Shown in pieces: positions 34,316-42,874 of a DNA stretch of 64,000 bases (positions within the stretch are counted from its first letter, which is position 1; the number at the start of each line of letters is the position of its first letter). The position numbers and the translations under genes are program-made. Below the pieces are notes generated by a model. It saw nothing but the letters and a program-made list of their open reading frames with translations. It did no database searches and was not told the DNA's origin. This DNA is from Lysobacteraceae bacterium P. GTDB lineage: Bacteria > Pseudomonadota > Gammaproteobacteria > Xanthomonadales > Xanthomonadaceae. The stretch is taken from assembly GCA_005503055.1 (NCBI GenBank), contig SCOX01000010.1:1-64000 (forward strand), read 5' to 3'.

Positions 34316-35235
34316 AGCATGTCGCCATGGAGCCCGCCGACGTGAAGCCAGCCGTCCGTATCGTCGAAGTCGGCCCGCGAGACGGGCTGCAGAACGAAAA
34401 GGCGACGATCGCGACCGCCGACAAGATCGCGCTCATCGATCGGCTCTCCGACACCGGCCTGCGCAGCATCGAGGCCACCAGTTTCGTCAGCCCGAAATGG
34501 GTCCCGCAACTGGCCGACGCGGCGGAAGTCTTCACCGGCATCCATCGCAGGCCGGGCGTGCGCTACCCGGTGCTCGTGCCGAACGAGCAGGGTTACGAAC
34601 GCGCCCGCGCTGTGGGAGTGCAAGAGATCGCGGTGTTCACCGCGGCGTCGGAAGCGTTCAACCTCCGCAACATCAACGCCGGCATCGACGAATCGCTGCA
34701 ACGGTTCGCGCCGGTGATGGAACGCGCGCGCGCCGATGGCGTGGCGGTGCGTGGCTACGTCTCCACCGTGCTCGGCTGCCCGTATCAAGGGCAGGTACCG
34801 CTGCACGACGTGGTGCGCGTCGCGCGCGCCCTCGTCGACATGGGCTGCTACGAGGTCTCACTCGGCGACACGATAGGCGTCGGCACACCGGGCAAGGCGC
34901 GCGCGATGCTGCTCGCGGTGGCCTCGGAAGTGCCGATCAGCGCACTCGCCGTGCACTTCCACGACACCTACGGACAGGCGCTGGCGAACGTGCTCGCGTG
35001 CCTGGAGGAAGGCGTGGCCGTCGTCGACTCGGCGGTGTCCGGCACCGGCGGCTGTCCGTACGCGAAGGGCGCCAGCGGCAACGTCGCCACCGAGGACGTC
35101 GTCTACATGCTGCACGGGCTGGGGATCGAAACCGGCATCGACCTTCCGAAACTGGCCGAGACCGGCCGCTGGCTCGCCACCCTGCTGGGGCGCGAAACCG
35201 GCAGCAAGGTCGGCAGAGCCCTCGCGGCCGCCTGA
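34312..35235 (+). CDS. liuE: Hydroxymethylglutaryl-CoA lyase, 307 aa
   Basis: Cleaves HMG-CoA to acetyl-CoA and acetoacetate, last step of leucine catabolism. Start ATG 34312 overlaps the liuD stop. TIM barrel with VGPRDGLQNE (metal site and catalytic Arg), SFVSPKWVPQLAD, HFHDTYGQ (metal His pair) and the signature loop SGTGGCPYAKGASGNVATED with the catalytic Cys. About 300 residues is normal. A GGDEF/EAL gene follows after only 15 bp. Confidence 0.94.
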   Translation: MKHVAMEPADVKPAVRIVEVGPRDGLQNEKATIATADKIALIDRLSDTGLRSIEATSFVSPKWVPQLADAAEVFTGIHRRPGVRYPVLVPNEQGYERARAVGVQEIAVFTAASEAFNLRNINAGIDESLQRFAPVMERARADGVAVRGYVSTVLGCPYQGQVPLHDVVRVARALVDMGCYEVSLGDTIGVGTPGKARAMLLAVASEVPISALAVHFHDTYGQALANVLACLEEGVAVVDSAVSGTGGCPYAKGASGNVATEDVVYMLHGLGIETGIDLPKLAETGRWLATLLGRETGSKVGRALAAA

Positions 35236-35250
35236 CCTGACGAGCCCGAC

Positions 35251-37830
35251 ATGACGCGACGCACGCCAGCGCTGGAGCCTTCCGAATCGCCCGAGCCGGC
35301 GGACGCGAAGGCCACGTTGGCGGCGCTGGAGCAGGCGCTGCGCGATACCTCGATCGCGCCGGACACGCACATGCTGCTGCGTCAGGCGCACCATGCACTC
35401 GCCCGCACACTGGCCGACTGCGAGGCCGAGCGCGAACGCTATCGCACGCTGTTCGACGCCGTGCCCGACCCGGTCAGCATCATCGCCTGGGACGGCACCG
35501 TGCTCGACCTCAACAAGGCCGGCATGGACGCCTACCGCCGCCCCCGCGAGGAAATCGTCGGCCAGCCGATCGAGACGTTGAATCCCGACCTGCCGCAGGA
35601 CCATATGGCGCCGGTGTGGGAGACGCTCAACCGCGGCGGCACCTACGTGGTCGAAGTGACCAACATGCGGGGCGACGGCACGCGCTTTCCGGTCGAGGTG
35701 CACACCGCCGGGCTCACCTTCGACGGCCGCAAGGCGATGGTCGCGGTCGCGCGCGACCTGAGCAGCCGCCATACCGCCGAACTGCGCTACCGCGAACTGA
35801 TGGAAGCCATCGACCGCGGCATCGTCGTGCAGGACGCGCAGATGCAGGTCGTGTACGCCAATGTCGCGGCGATGAAGATCCTCAGCATCGCCGACGGCGA
35901 ATCGGTCAACGATGCCCTGCACCCGGACAACTGGCTGGTCGTCGACGAACGCGGCCGCCAACTGCCTCCCGAACGCTACCCGTCGCAACGCGCGTTGCAG
36001 ACCGGTCGCATCATCGAGAGCACCGTGCTGGGGCTGTACCACCGCACGCGCCAGCAGTTGATGTGGATGTCGGTGACGTCGGTGCCGCAGTTTCCGGCGG
36101 GCGGCGACAAACCGCAGCAGGTGCTGTCGCTGTTTTCCGATGTCACCACCCTCAAGCGCGACAGCACGCTGTTCGACCGCGCCCAGAGCATGGCGCACAT
36201 CGGCGGCTGGGAATGGGACGTCGCGCCCGACCGCCTCTACCTGACCGAGGAAGCGCAGCGCATCCTCGGCCACCGGCCGCCGCCGGACACCATCGAAGGC
36301 ATGCTTGCCTGCCTGCGTCACGACGATCGCGAGCGGCTGCGCGCCGCTCTGGGCCAGGCGATTTCGTTCGGCCGCAACTTCGACCTGGAAGTCCAGGGTC
36401 ATCGCGCCGACGGGCGTTCGTTCTGGGTCCGCGTGATCGGCGAGGCCGAGGCCGGCGACCCGCTCAATTCGCGCCTCACCGGCACGTTGCAGGACATCAC
36501 CGAACGCAAGCACGACGAGGAAAGCCTGCGCGTGCAGGCGCGCAGCGACCCGCTCACCGGACTGCTGAATCGCGATGCGGTGCTGGCCGAAATGGAGAGT
36601 CGACTCGACGACCCGCTGCGCTCGCAACTGGCCGTGCTGTACGTCGACCTGGATCGCTTCAAGGTGGTCAACGACGTGCTCGGCCACGCCGCGGGCGATC
36701 GCCTCCTCGCGTCCGCCGCGCGGCGCATCCAGCGCGCGATCGGCAGCGAAGGCCTGATCGCACGTTTCGGCGGCGACGAGTTCCTGATCCTGTGCGACAC
36801 CGGCAGCGATCCTTCGCGCCCGGAGCGGATGGCCGACGCGATCCTCGAGATCTTCGGCGACAGCTTCCGTCTCGACGGCGAGGAATTCAGCATCACCGCG
36901 AGCATCGGCATCGCGCAGGCACCGCTGGACGGCGTGCGTTCGCAGCAGCTGATCCAGAGCGCGGACGTGGCGATGTACGACAGCAAGCGCCGCGGTCGCA
37001 ACGGCTGGCAGACCTTCACTCCGGAACTGGCCGAGCAGCAGTTGCATCGCCTGCAGCTCGAAACGCATCTGCGCCGCGCGGTCAACAACGACGAGTTTCA
37101 CTTGGTCTACCAGCCGCAGGTCGACATGCGCGGCGGCGAGGTCGTCGCCGTGGAAGCGCTGATCCGCTGGCGCAATCATTCGCTCGGCGAGATCCGCCCG
37201 GACAAGTTCATCGACCACGCCGAAACCACCGGCGACATCGTCGGCATCGGCGATTGGGTGCTCAACGAAGCCTGCCGCCAGATGCGCGAATGGCAGGACG
37301 CCGGCCTGAAGGTGCCGCGCGTGGCGGTCAATGTCTCGTACCGGCAGTTCCTCGGCGAGGACCTGGCCAGCACGGTCGCGGCGGTGTTGTCCGAGTACGG
37401 CCTGCCCGGCCACGCGCTGGAGCTGGAATTCACCGAACGCGTGCTGATCGAAGATGCGCCGGACACGCTGCGTACCTTCGCCGCACTGCGCCAGATGGGC
37501 GTGATGCTGACCATCGACGATTTCGGCGAGGCCTACAGCGCGCTGAACTACCTGCGCCGGTTGCCGATCCACGGTCTCAAGCTGAGCCAGTTGTTCGTGC
37601 AGGGCGTGCCGGACAACCAGTCCGACGTCGCCGTCTGCCAGGCCGTCACGGGCATCGCACGCAGCCTGGGGCTGGCGCTGGTCGCCGAGGGCGTGGAGAC
37701 CGAAGAGCACCGCCGGTTCCTGCTCGATCTGGGCATCAACGTAGGCCAGGGCTTCCTGTTCGCGCCCGGGCTGACGCCGGAAGAAATCCGCGCCGCCTAC
37801 CGCACGCCGGGGATGAACAGCCGCGCCTGA
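35251..37830 (+). CDS. PAS-GGDEF-EAL cyclic-di-GMP signalling protein, 859 aa
   Basis: Start ATG 35251, 15 bp after liuE, so it is probably in the leucine operon. No membrane segment. Three PAS-like domains (about 60-175, 185-310, 315-425) precede GGDEF (about 430-590; RFGGDEF intact, no RxxD inhibitory site) and EAL (about 600-850; VEALIRW, NVSYRQF, ELEFTE, TIDDFG, AEGVETEE, GQGFLF). In the EAL part the usual K-I-D reads LKLS, so the metal-proximal Asp is Ser and phosphodiesterase activity is uncertain. It may be a cyclase, a hydrolase, or both, controlled by a PAS ligand; an acyl-CoA-pathway metabolite or redox state is a guess from context. Confidence 0.85.
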   Translation: MTRRTPALEPSESPEPADAKATLAALEQALRDTSIAPDTHMLLRQAHHALARTLADCEAERERYRTLFDAVPDPVSIIAWDGTVLDLNKAGMDAYRRPREEIVGQPIETLNPDLPQDHMAPVWETLNRGGTYVVEVTNMRGDGTRFPVEVHTAGLTFDGRKAMVAVARDLSSRHTAELRYRELMEAIDRGIVVQDAQMQVVYANVAAMKILSIADGESVNDALHPDNWLVVDERGRQLPPERYPSQRALQTGRIIESTVLGLYHRTRQQLMWMSVTSVPQFPAGGDKPQQVLSLFSDVTTLKRDSTLFDRAQSMAHIGGWEWDVAPDRLYLTEEAQRILGHRPPPDTIEGMLACLRHDDRERLRAALGQAISFGRNFDLEVQGHRADGRSFWVRVIGEAEAGDPLNSRLTGTLQDITERKHDEESLRVQARSDPLTGLLNRDAVLAEMESRLDDPLRSQLAVLYVDLDRFKVVNDVLGHAAGDRLLASAARRIQRAIGSEGLIARFGGDEFLILCDTGSDPSRPERMADAILEIFGDSFRLDGEEFSITASIGIAQAPLDGVRSQQLIQSADVAMYDSKRRGRNGWQTFTPELAEQQLHRLQLETHLRRAVNNDEFHLVYQPQVDMRGGEVVAVEALIRWRNHSLGEIRPDKFIDHAETTGDIVGIGDWVLNEACRQMREWQDAGLKVPRVAVNVSYRQFLGEDLASTVAAVLSEYGLPGHALELEFTERVLIEDAPDTLRTFAALRQMGVMLTIDDFGEAYSALNYLRRLPIHGLKLSQLFVQGVPDNQSDVAVCQAVTGIARSLGLALVAEGVETEEHRRFLLDLGINVGQGFLFAPGLTPEEIRAAYRTPGMNSRA

Positions 37831-37910
37831 GCGCGCCAAGCCGACCGGGCGGCCGGACCGGGCCCGCCGTCCGGTAAAATCCCGCCTTTCCGCGTCCTGG
37901 ACTTCCGACC

Positions 37911-38681
37911 ATGCAACTCGAATCTGTCCGCGCCATCGTCACCGGCGGCGTCTCCGGCCTTGGCCTCGCCGTCGCCCAGCACCTGGTCGCCAACGGCGGC
38001 AAGGTCGCCCTGTTCGACGTCAACGACGACAAGGGCGCGGCCGCCGTCACCGAACTGGGCGACGCGAATGCCCGCTATTTCAAAACCGACGTGACCAGCG
38101 AAGCCGGCGTCGTCGACAACGTGGCGGCCGCGCGCGAGTTCCTCGGCGGGCTCAATGTGGTGATCAACTGCGCGGGCATCCTCGGCGCCGGCCGCGTGCT
38201 CGGCAAGGAAGGCGCGATGCCGCTGTCGCAGTTCCAGGGCACGGTGATGGTCAACCTGATCGGCAGCTTCAACGTCGCCAAGGCCGCCGCCGACCTGATG
38301 CAGCACAACGAGGCCGGGACCGACGGCGAGCGCGGCGTGATCGTCAACACCGCTTCGGTGGCCGCGTACGAAGGTCAGATCGGCCAGGCCGCGTATTCCG
38401 CGTCGAAGGGCGGCGTGGTCGCCATGACCCTGCCGATGGCGCGCGAACTGGCCCGCTTCGGCATCCGCGTGATGACGATCGCTCCCGGCGTGTTCTGGAC
38501 GCCGATGGTCGATGGCATGCCCGACTCCGTGCAGCAATCGCTGGCCGCGTCGATCCCGTTCCCCTCACGCCTGGGCCAGCCGAAGGAATTCGCCGACCTG
38601 GTCGCCTACATCCTCGGCAACACCTACCTCAACGGCGAGACGATCCGCCTAGACGGCGCGACGCGCCTGGCGCCGAAGTGA
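37911..38681 (+). CDS. SDR-family 3-hydroxyacyl-CoA dehydrogenase, 256 aa
   Basis: Short-chain dehydrogenase with TGGVSGLG cofactor loop (10-18), NCAGI, and the catalytic Ser-Tyr-Lys of NTASVAAYEGQIGQAAYSASKGG. FGIRVMTIAPGVFWTPMVDGMP and the final LNGETIRLDGATRL match the human HSD10/2-methyl-3-hydroxybutyryl-CoA dehydrogenase type, which uses NAD and acts in isoleucine and branched fatty acid breakdown. The start is ATG 37911. It follows the leucine operon by 80 bp and may share the pathway. Confidence 0.88.
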   Translation: MQLESVRAIVTGGVSGLGLAVAQHLVANGGKVALFDVNDDKGAAAVTELGDANARYFKTDVTSEAGVVDNVAAAREFLGGLNVVINCAGILGAGRVLGKEGAMPLSQFQGTVMVNLIGSFNVAKAAADLMQHNEAGTDGERGVIVNTASVAAYEGQIGQAAYSASKGGVVAMTLPMARELARFGIRVMTIAPGVFWTPMVDGMPDSVQQSLAASIPFPSRLGQPKEFADLVAYILGNTYLNGETIRLDGATRLAPK

Positions 38682-38689
38682 CGTGAAGC

Positions 38690-38790
38690 CGGGATTGGCG
38701 ATTCGGGATTCGGGATTCGCAAGAGCCCCTGCCGCGAATCGCCATACTCGCGCTTTTACGAATGCCCAATCCCCAATCCCCAAATCCCGA
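38690..38790. repeat. Inverted GATTCGGGATTCGG simple repeats before efpL
   Basis: Left arm 38690-38719 (GGGATTGGCGATTCGGGATT...), right arm 38759-38790 (CGAATGCCCAATCCCCAATC...). They can pair in the untranslated leader just 8 bp before the efpL start. Same family as the copies inside icmF. Confidence 0.75.
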
Positions 38791-38798
38791 CCACACCC

Positions 38799-39365
38799 AT
38801 GAAAGCCTACGACGTCAAGAAAGGTAACGTTGTCGAACACAACAACGCGGTCTACCAGATCCGCGATATCGAACGCAGCTCGCCGCAGGGGCGCGGCGGC
38901 AACGTCAAGTTTCGTTTCACCATGTACAGCGTGCCCGGCGGCAACAAGCTCGACGTGAGCATGGGCGCGGAGGACGAGCTGAGGGAAGTCGAGCTCAGCC
39001 GCCGCCAGGCGACGTTCTCGTACAAGGACGGCGACGCGTTCGTCTTCCTCGACGACGAGGACTACACGCCGTACACGCTCGATGCCGACGTCGTCGGCGA
39101 TCTGGCCGGCTACATCGTCGCCGACCTCACCGGCTGCTACGTGCAGATCATCGACGACGCCCCGGTGGCGCTGCAGTTGCCGCAGAGCGTGGCGATCGAA
39201 GTGATCGAAACGCCGCCGGAACTCAAGGGTGGCACCGCGACGAAGCGTCCGAAGCCGGCCAAGCTCTCGACCGGTATCGAGATCATGGTTCCGGAATACA
39301 TCGGCAACGGCGAGCGCGTGCTGGTGAACACCACGACGGGCGAGTTCGCCGGTCGCGCGGACTGA
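38799..39365 (+). CDS. efpL: Elongation factor P-like protein EfpL (YeiP), 188 aa
   Basis: EF-P paralogue that rescues ribosomes stalled on Pro-rich and other hard motifs. Start ATG 38799 ([12 protein letters not shown]) with no clear ribosome site; the leader is the inverted repeat at 38690-38790. KOW-like domain I carries the extended loop SSPQGRGGN, where EF-P has its modified residue; OB domains II and III follow and the end is [19 protein letters not shown]. Length matches the family. The next gene begins 3 bp after the stop. Confidence 0.92.
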   Translation: MKAYDVKKGNVVEHNNAVYQIRDIERSSPQGRGGNVKFRFTMYSVPGGNKLDVSMGAEDELREVELSRRQATFSYKDGDAFVFLDDEDYTPYTLDADVVGDLAGYIVADLTGCYVQIIDDAPVALQLPQSVAIEVIETPPELKGGTATKRPKPAKLSTGIEIMVPEYIGNGERVLVNTTTGEFAGRAD

Positions 39366-39368
39366 CCG

Positions 39369-40052
39369 ATGGTCGATGCCTATCTGCGCGAGCACTTCCT
39401 TGTCGCGGATGCCTTCGCGGCGCAGTGCGGCATAGCTGCGGACGAACTGGATGCATTGATCGGGCGCGGGCTCGCGCCCGCTCCCGCCTATGAGGTGGAC
39501 GAACGGGGCGACATGCATTCGTTCGTCTTCGGCGCGATCGCCGCGCCGGGCGCACCGGCAGGCCGCTGGTTCCATCCGGCCACCGTCAACTGGGTGACGA
39601 AGGCGCGGCACGCCTTCGACAGGCACGGCGACGACGCAGCCGCGGCCCTGGAAACCGGCTTTCGCGACAACTATCGCCAAGCGCTCCTCGACATCCATGC
39701 CGCGCAGGGCCCGATCCCCGGGCTGAGCACTGCGGACGGTCACTTCGACCGCGATGCATTCGACGCCCAGTTTCCTGCGCTGTGGCGGCATTTCCTCGCA
39801 GGCACCTTCGGCGTGTGCGTCGCACGTCCCGTGGACGAAGCCCACATCGCCGAAAAGGAAACCGTGCAGGCGCGCCTGACTCAGCTCACGGCCAATGGCA
39901 CGCGCCGCGATTTCACCGCGTCGGAGAAGATCGTCGCACGTGCGCTGGTCGAACGTTACGCCACGCTGTCCCTGCCCTTCTCTCCCGCGGAGTACGGCCG
40001 CAGCAGCCGCAAGCGGCTGATCGAGGACATGCTTCCCTACTTCGCCGCCTAG
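39369..40052 (+). CDS. DUF6058-like protein, 227 aa
   Basis: Start ATG 39369, 3 bp after efpL, so it is probably co-transcribed. An N-terminal helix-turn-helix-like segment (YLREHFLVADAFAAQCGIAADELDALIGRGLAPAPAYEV in two parts) is followed by a helical domain with WFHPATVNWV and a C-terminus YGRSSRKRLIEDMLPYFA. I recognise it as likely DUF6058, a family sometimes annotated as natural-product associated without experimental basis. The pairing with efpL suggests a translation-linked or regulatory role. Confidence 0.6.
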   Translation: MVDAYLREHFLVADAFAAQCGIAADELDALIGRGLAPAPAYEVDERGDMHSFVFGAIAAPGAPAGRWFHPATVNWVTKARHAFDRHGDDAAAALETGFRDNYRQALLDIHAAQGPIPGLSTADGHFDRDAFDAQFPALWRHFLAGTFGVCVARPVDEAHIAEKETVQARLTQLTANGTRRDFTASEKIVARALVERYATLSLPFSPAEYGRSSRKRLIEDMLPYFAA

Positions 40053-40089
40053 GCGGCGACGCCGGGCCATCACGTCAGGTGCCACCGTC

Positions 40090-40557
40090 ATGACCGCCGC
40101 CGTCTTCCGCCCCGCCCTCGCGTCCGACCTGGACGGACTGCTGCCCGTCATCCGACAGTTCCACGCGGACGAGCACATCGACTGGAACGAGGCGCGATTG
40201 CGCTGGGCGCTCGCCGCGCTGTTGTCCGATGCCTCGCACGGCCGTCTGGTACTGATCGAAAGGGCCGGCGCGACGGCGGGTTATCTGATGATCGGCTTCT
40301 GCTTCAGCCTGGAATTCGGCGGCCGCCACGGCCTGCTCGACGAGTTGTACGTGCTGCCGCAACACCGTGGCGGTGGCCTGGGCAAGCGGGCCCTGGCCGA
40401 AGCGGAAGCGATCTGCCGACGCGAAGGGCTGGCGTGCCTGCGCCTGGAAGTGGGCAACGACAACGCGCACGCCCGCGCCCTCTACGGACGCAGCGGCTAC
40501 GCCGCGCATCCGCGCCAGTTGATGACCAAGTGGCTGCCGGCGAACACCGGCGATTGA
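40090..40557 (+). CDS. GNAT-family N-acetyltransferase, 155 aa
   Basis: Start ATG 40090 (MTAAVFRPALASDLDG). Classic GNAT: strand LLDELYVLPQHRGGGLGKRAL with the acetyl-CoA loop (HRGGGLGK, about 97-104), then LRLEVGNDNAHARALYGRSGY. Substrate unknown; small-molecule amine or protein N-terminus are both possible. It lies 37 bp after the DUF6058 gene and is convergent with the DUF4105 gene. Confidence 0.85.
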   Translation: MTAAVFRPALASDLDGLLPVIRQFHADEHIDWNEARLRWALAALLSDASHGRLVLIERAGATAGYLMIGFCFSLEFGGRHGLLDELYVLPQHRGGGLGKRALAEAEAICRREGLACLRLEVGNDNAHARALYGRSGYAAHPRQLMTKWLPANTGD

Positions 40558-40567
40558 ACACGCGCCG

Positions 40568-42412
40568 TCAGCGCAACTGCAGTCCGCCTGCTTCCTGGTG
40601 CAACACGCGCAGGCGTTCGCCCAGCAGATCGCGGTTGGCGGCGATACCGTCGATGCGTTCGCGTTCGTCGGTATCGAGCCACTGGCGCGCATGGGTTTCC
40701 AGGTCCGCGCGGATGCGCTGCAACTGCGCGCGGAGCTGCTCGCCCCGGTTCGCGATCGCAGCGCGCTCTTCCTGTTGCGGCACGCCGTAGCCGCCGTCGG
40801 CCAGTAACTGCGAGGGGCGTCCGAGGTACATGCTCTGCTGCAACAGACGCTGCACCGCGTCGCGTGCAGCCACCGCATCGGGCGTGCCCGCCTCGCTCCC
40901 GAGGTAGCGACGCTTGAGTTCCTCGCGCACCCGCACTTCCTGTCGTCGCTGCGCGGCCTGTTCGAGCAACAGCAACGCAGCGCTGCTGCGAAGGTCGGCG
41001 CGCGCCAGCCACGGACGACGCTGTTCCGGCGGCAACGCCATCCAGCGCTCGACCGACGCGACAGGCAATCCCAGCGACTGCTGCGCCGTTTGGTAGAGCT
41101 GCGCGAAGTACGCGCCTTGCGATTCGAAGCGGTAGCCCTGGCGCACGGCCTGCGCCTCGTCGTCGAGCGCCGATGCGTCGGCGATCCCGGCGCGTTCCAG
41201 GCGCCGCAGCAAGCCCGTCGGCGTGATGCTGCCGAGCCCCTGATCGGCCAGCCTCGGCACGCTGTCGTGCAGCAGCTTCCAGGTTTCGGCCGCGCAGTTG
41301 TTGCCCAGGAAGTAGTAGCGGCCGTCGTAGCTCCAGTGCAGCTGTGCGGTGCGTTCGAGCACGGCGGCGATCTCGTCGCGTTCCAGTCGCAGCGGAACCG
41401 AACGCAGGCCACGCAGTTCGACCTTGGTGTACTCGTCCACGACCTGTTCCAGCGGCAGCACGAACAGGCGCGATGGGTAGCGGCCCGTCAGCCCGCGCCA
41501 GCTGGATATCTGCACATCGTCGACGAACGCGCGGAACGACAACACCCGGTGATAAGCCAGATCGAGCCTGCAGTCGGGCCCGGGCGCGCGACCCGGCGCG
41601 CAGACGATCAGCCGCAGCATGCTGTGGCCCCAGCGGCTCATCGGCTGCGAGTTGCCTTCGGCCAACAGGTAATCGATGGCGTACACGCGGGTCGGATCGA
41701 TCGACGCCAGTGCACCGCCGTCGCCCTCGCCTGCGTCCACGTAGGCCAGATCGTCCGTGCACGACGAACCCGCGGCGCCAGGCACGACGCCCAGCTGCTG
41801 TTCGAGATAGCGCTGAAGCGCGGGACGCCGGCAGGCGTACTGGGGGTCCAGCACGTAATGCTCGAGGTTAACGGCGAAGAACTCGCTCGGCTTCGTCAGT
41901 TCGTACGGGTCGGGGCTGCGGTCTACGAAACGGTTCTCCTGCGACCGGCCGGCGACCCGCGTGACCAGGCGCGTCGCGCGGACCTGCCAGCCGGCGAGAT
42001 CGAGGAAACGCGGATCGCGCGAGACGTGGGCGGCGCGGTCGTGGAAATGCGCGACTTCGTGCAGCACGGCCGCCATCACGCGCTCGCGCGCCTGCGGATC
42101 GGACCGCCTCGTCGATGCGGGCAGCAGGTCCCGATTGAGCAGCAGCGCGCGTTGTTCGGCGCGGCCGTGCACGGACGCATCCAGCGAGGCCGTCCAGCGC
42201 ACCGTGATGTCTTCATGCAGGTCGGTACGCAAGCGCACGGGCAGCCGCGACCAGGCGGCGTCCAGCATCGTGCGCGTGGCGGCGGCTTCGCTGGACGTCA
42301 GACCCGACTCGTCCAGCCGTAGCGCGGCCTGCGAATTGCCGATGGCGAGCAGCAGGCCCGCCGTCGCGAGGCCGCCGCGCATCGCGGCGCGGCAGCCGTT
42401 CCTGCGGTTCAC
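40568..42412 (-). CDS. DUF4105 envelope protein with HExxH motif, 614 aa
   Basis: Start GTG 42412 overlapping the DUF2388 stop as GTGA. Signal peptide of about 30 residues (LATAGLLLAIGNSQA). Residues about 35-230 contain HEVAHFHD, an HExxH zinc-metallopeptidase signature with a following EFFAVNLEHYV. Residues about 240-430 match DUF4105 (RWGHSMLRL, YHRVLSFRAFVDD, GNNCAAETWKLL), a family related to the NlpC-like fold with His/Asn/Cys positions. The C-terminal third is helical and Arg/Gln-rich. It is probably a periplasmic or outer-membrane enzyme acting on the envelope, but no substrate is known. Confidence 0.75.
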   Translation of the reverse strand: MNRRNGCRAAMRGGLATAGLLLAIGNSQAALRLDESGLTSSEAAATRTMLDAAWSRLPVRLRTDLHEDITVRWTASLDASVHGRAEQRALLLNRDLLPASTRRSDPQARERVMAAVLHEVAHFHDRAAHVSRDPRFLDLAGWQVRATRLVTRVAGRSQENRFVDRSPDPYELTKPSEFFAVNLEHYVLDPQYACRRPALQRYLEQQLGVVPGAAGSSCTDDLAYVDAGEGDGGALASIDPTRVYAIDYLLAEGNSQPMSRWGHSMLRLIVCAPGRAPGPDCRLDLAYHRVLSFRAFVDDVQISSWRGLTGRYPSRLFVLPLEQVVDEYTKVELRGLRSVPLRLERDEIAAVLERTAQLHWSYDGRYYFLGNNCAAETWKLLHDSVPRLADQGLGSITPTGLLRRLERAGIADASALDDEAQAVRQGYRFESQGAYFAQLYQTAQQSLGLPVASVERWMALPPEQRRPWLARADLRSSAALLLLEQAAQRRQEVRVREELKRRYLGSEAGTPDAVAARDAVQRLLQQSMYLGRPSQLLADGGYGVPQQEERAAIANRGEQLRAQLQRIRADLETHARQWLDTDERERIDGIAANRDLLGERLRVLHQEAGGLQLR

Positions 42413-42726
42413 CGCGCCAGGATGGCCTGCGCCAGTTCCAGATCGCTGGCATCGCGGGCCTGCGGTACCTGCTCACGCAGATGGCGCAGCGCCGCTTCGA
42501 GCTGGGCGCCGCGGATCGCACCGTCGCTGGCGACGAAGCTGGCCGCATCGTCGCGCGCGGCCAGGACCACCTTGTCGTCGTTGCCCGACGAATCGGAGCT
42601 GGCGTTGCTCGACGCCGAGCTGCCGCCGGCGGAGCTGCCCGCCGACGTGCCGGCGAAACTGGAGGCCAATGCGACCGGCGCGGTGGCCGTGAGGGCGAGG
42701 AACAGCAGCACGGTGGAACGCTTCAT
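42409..42726 (-). CDS. DUF2388 secreted protein, 105 aa
   Basis: Start ATG 42726 (MKRSTVLLFLALTA). Signal peptide of about 22 residues ending ALA, a Ser/Gly/Ala-rich linker, and the conserved core KVVLAARDDAASFVASDG ... DLELAQAILA that defines DUF2388. Small periplasmic protein of unknown function. It is translationally coupled to the DUF4105 gene; families of this type are also neighbours in Pseudomonas, which supports a common role. Confidence 0.8.
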   Translation of the reverse strand: MKRSTVLLFLALTATAPVALASSFAGTSAGSSAGGSSASSNASSDSSGNDDKVVLAARDDAASFVASDGAIRGAQLEAALRHLREQVPQARDASDLELAQAILAR

Positions 42727-42874
42727 CAGGGATTCCCGTTTCGTTGGAAGAACGGCCACATCGGCCCGCCCGCGAAGACTACCCGGTCAAGGTGGCGAAG
42801 TAAGTGCGGCAGGGCCCGCATCGCGAAGGACATTCACGATCCAGTCGAGCCGATGGCGGGGACACGCGCCGCAC

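Noticed and set aside
34858-37839. 993-residue minus-strand frame opposite the GGDEF/EAL gene
   Set aside because: Antisense artefact of codon bias; no domain visible.
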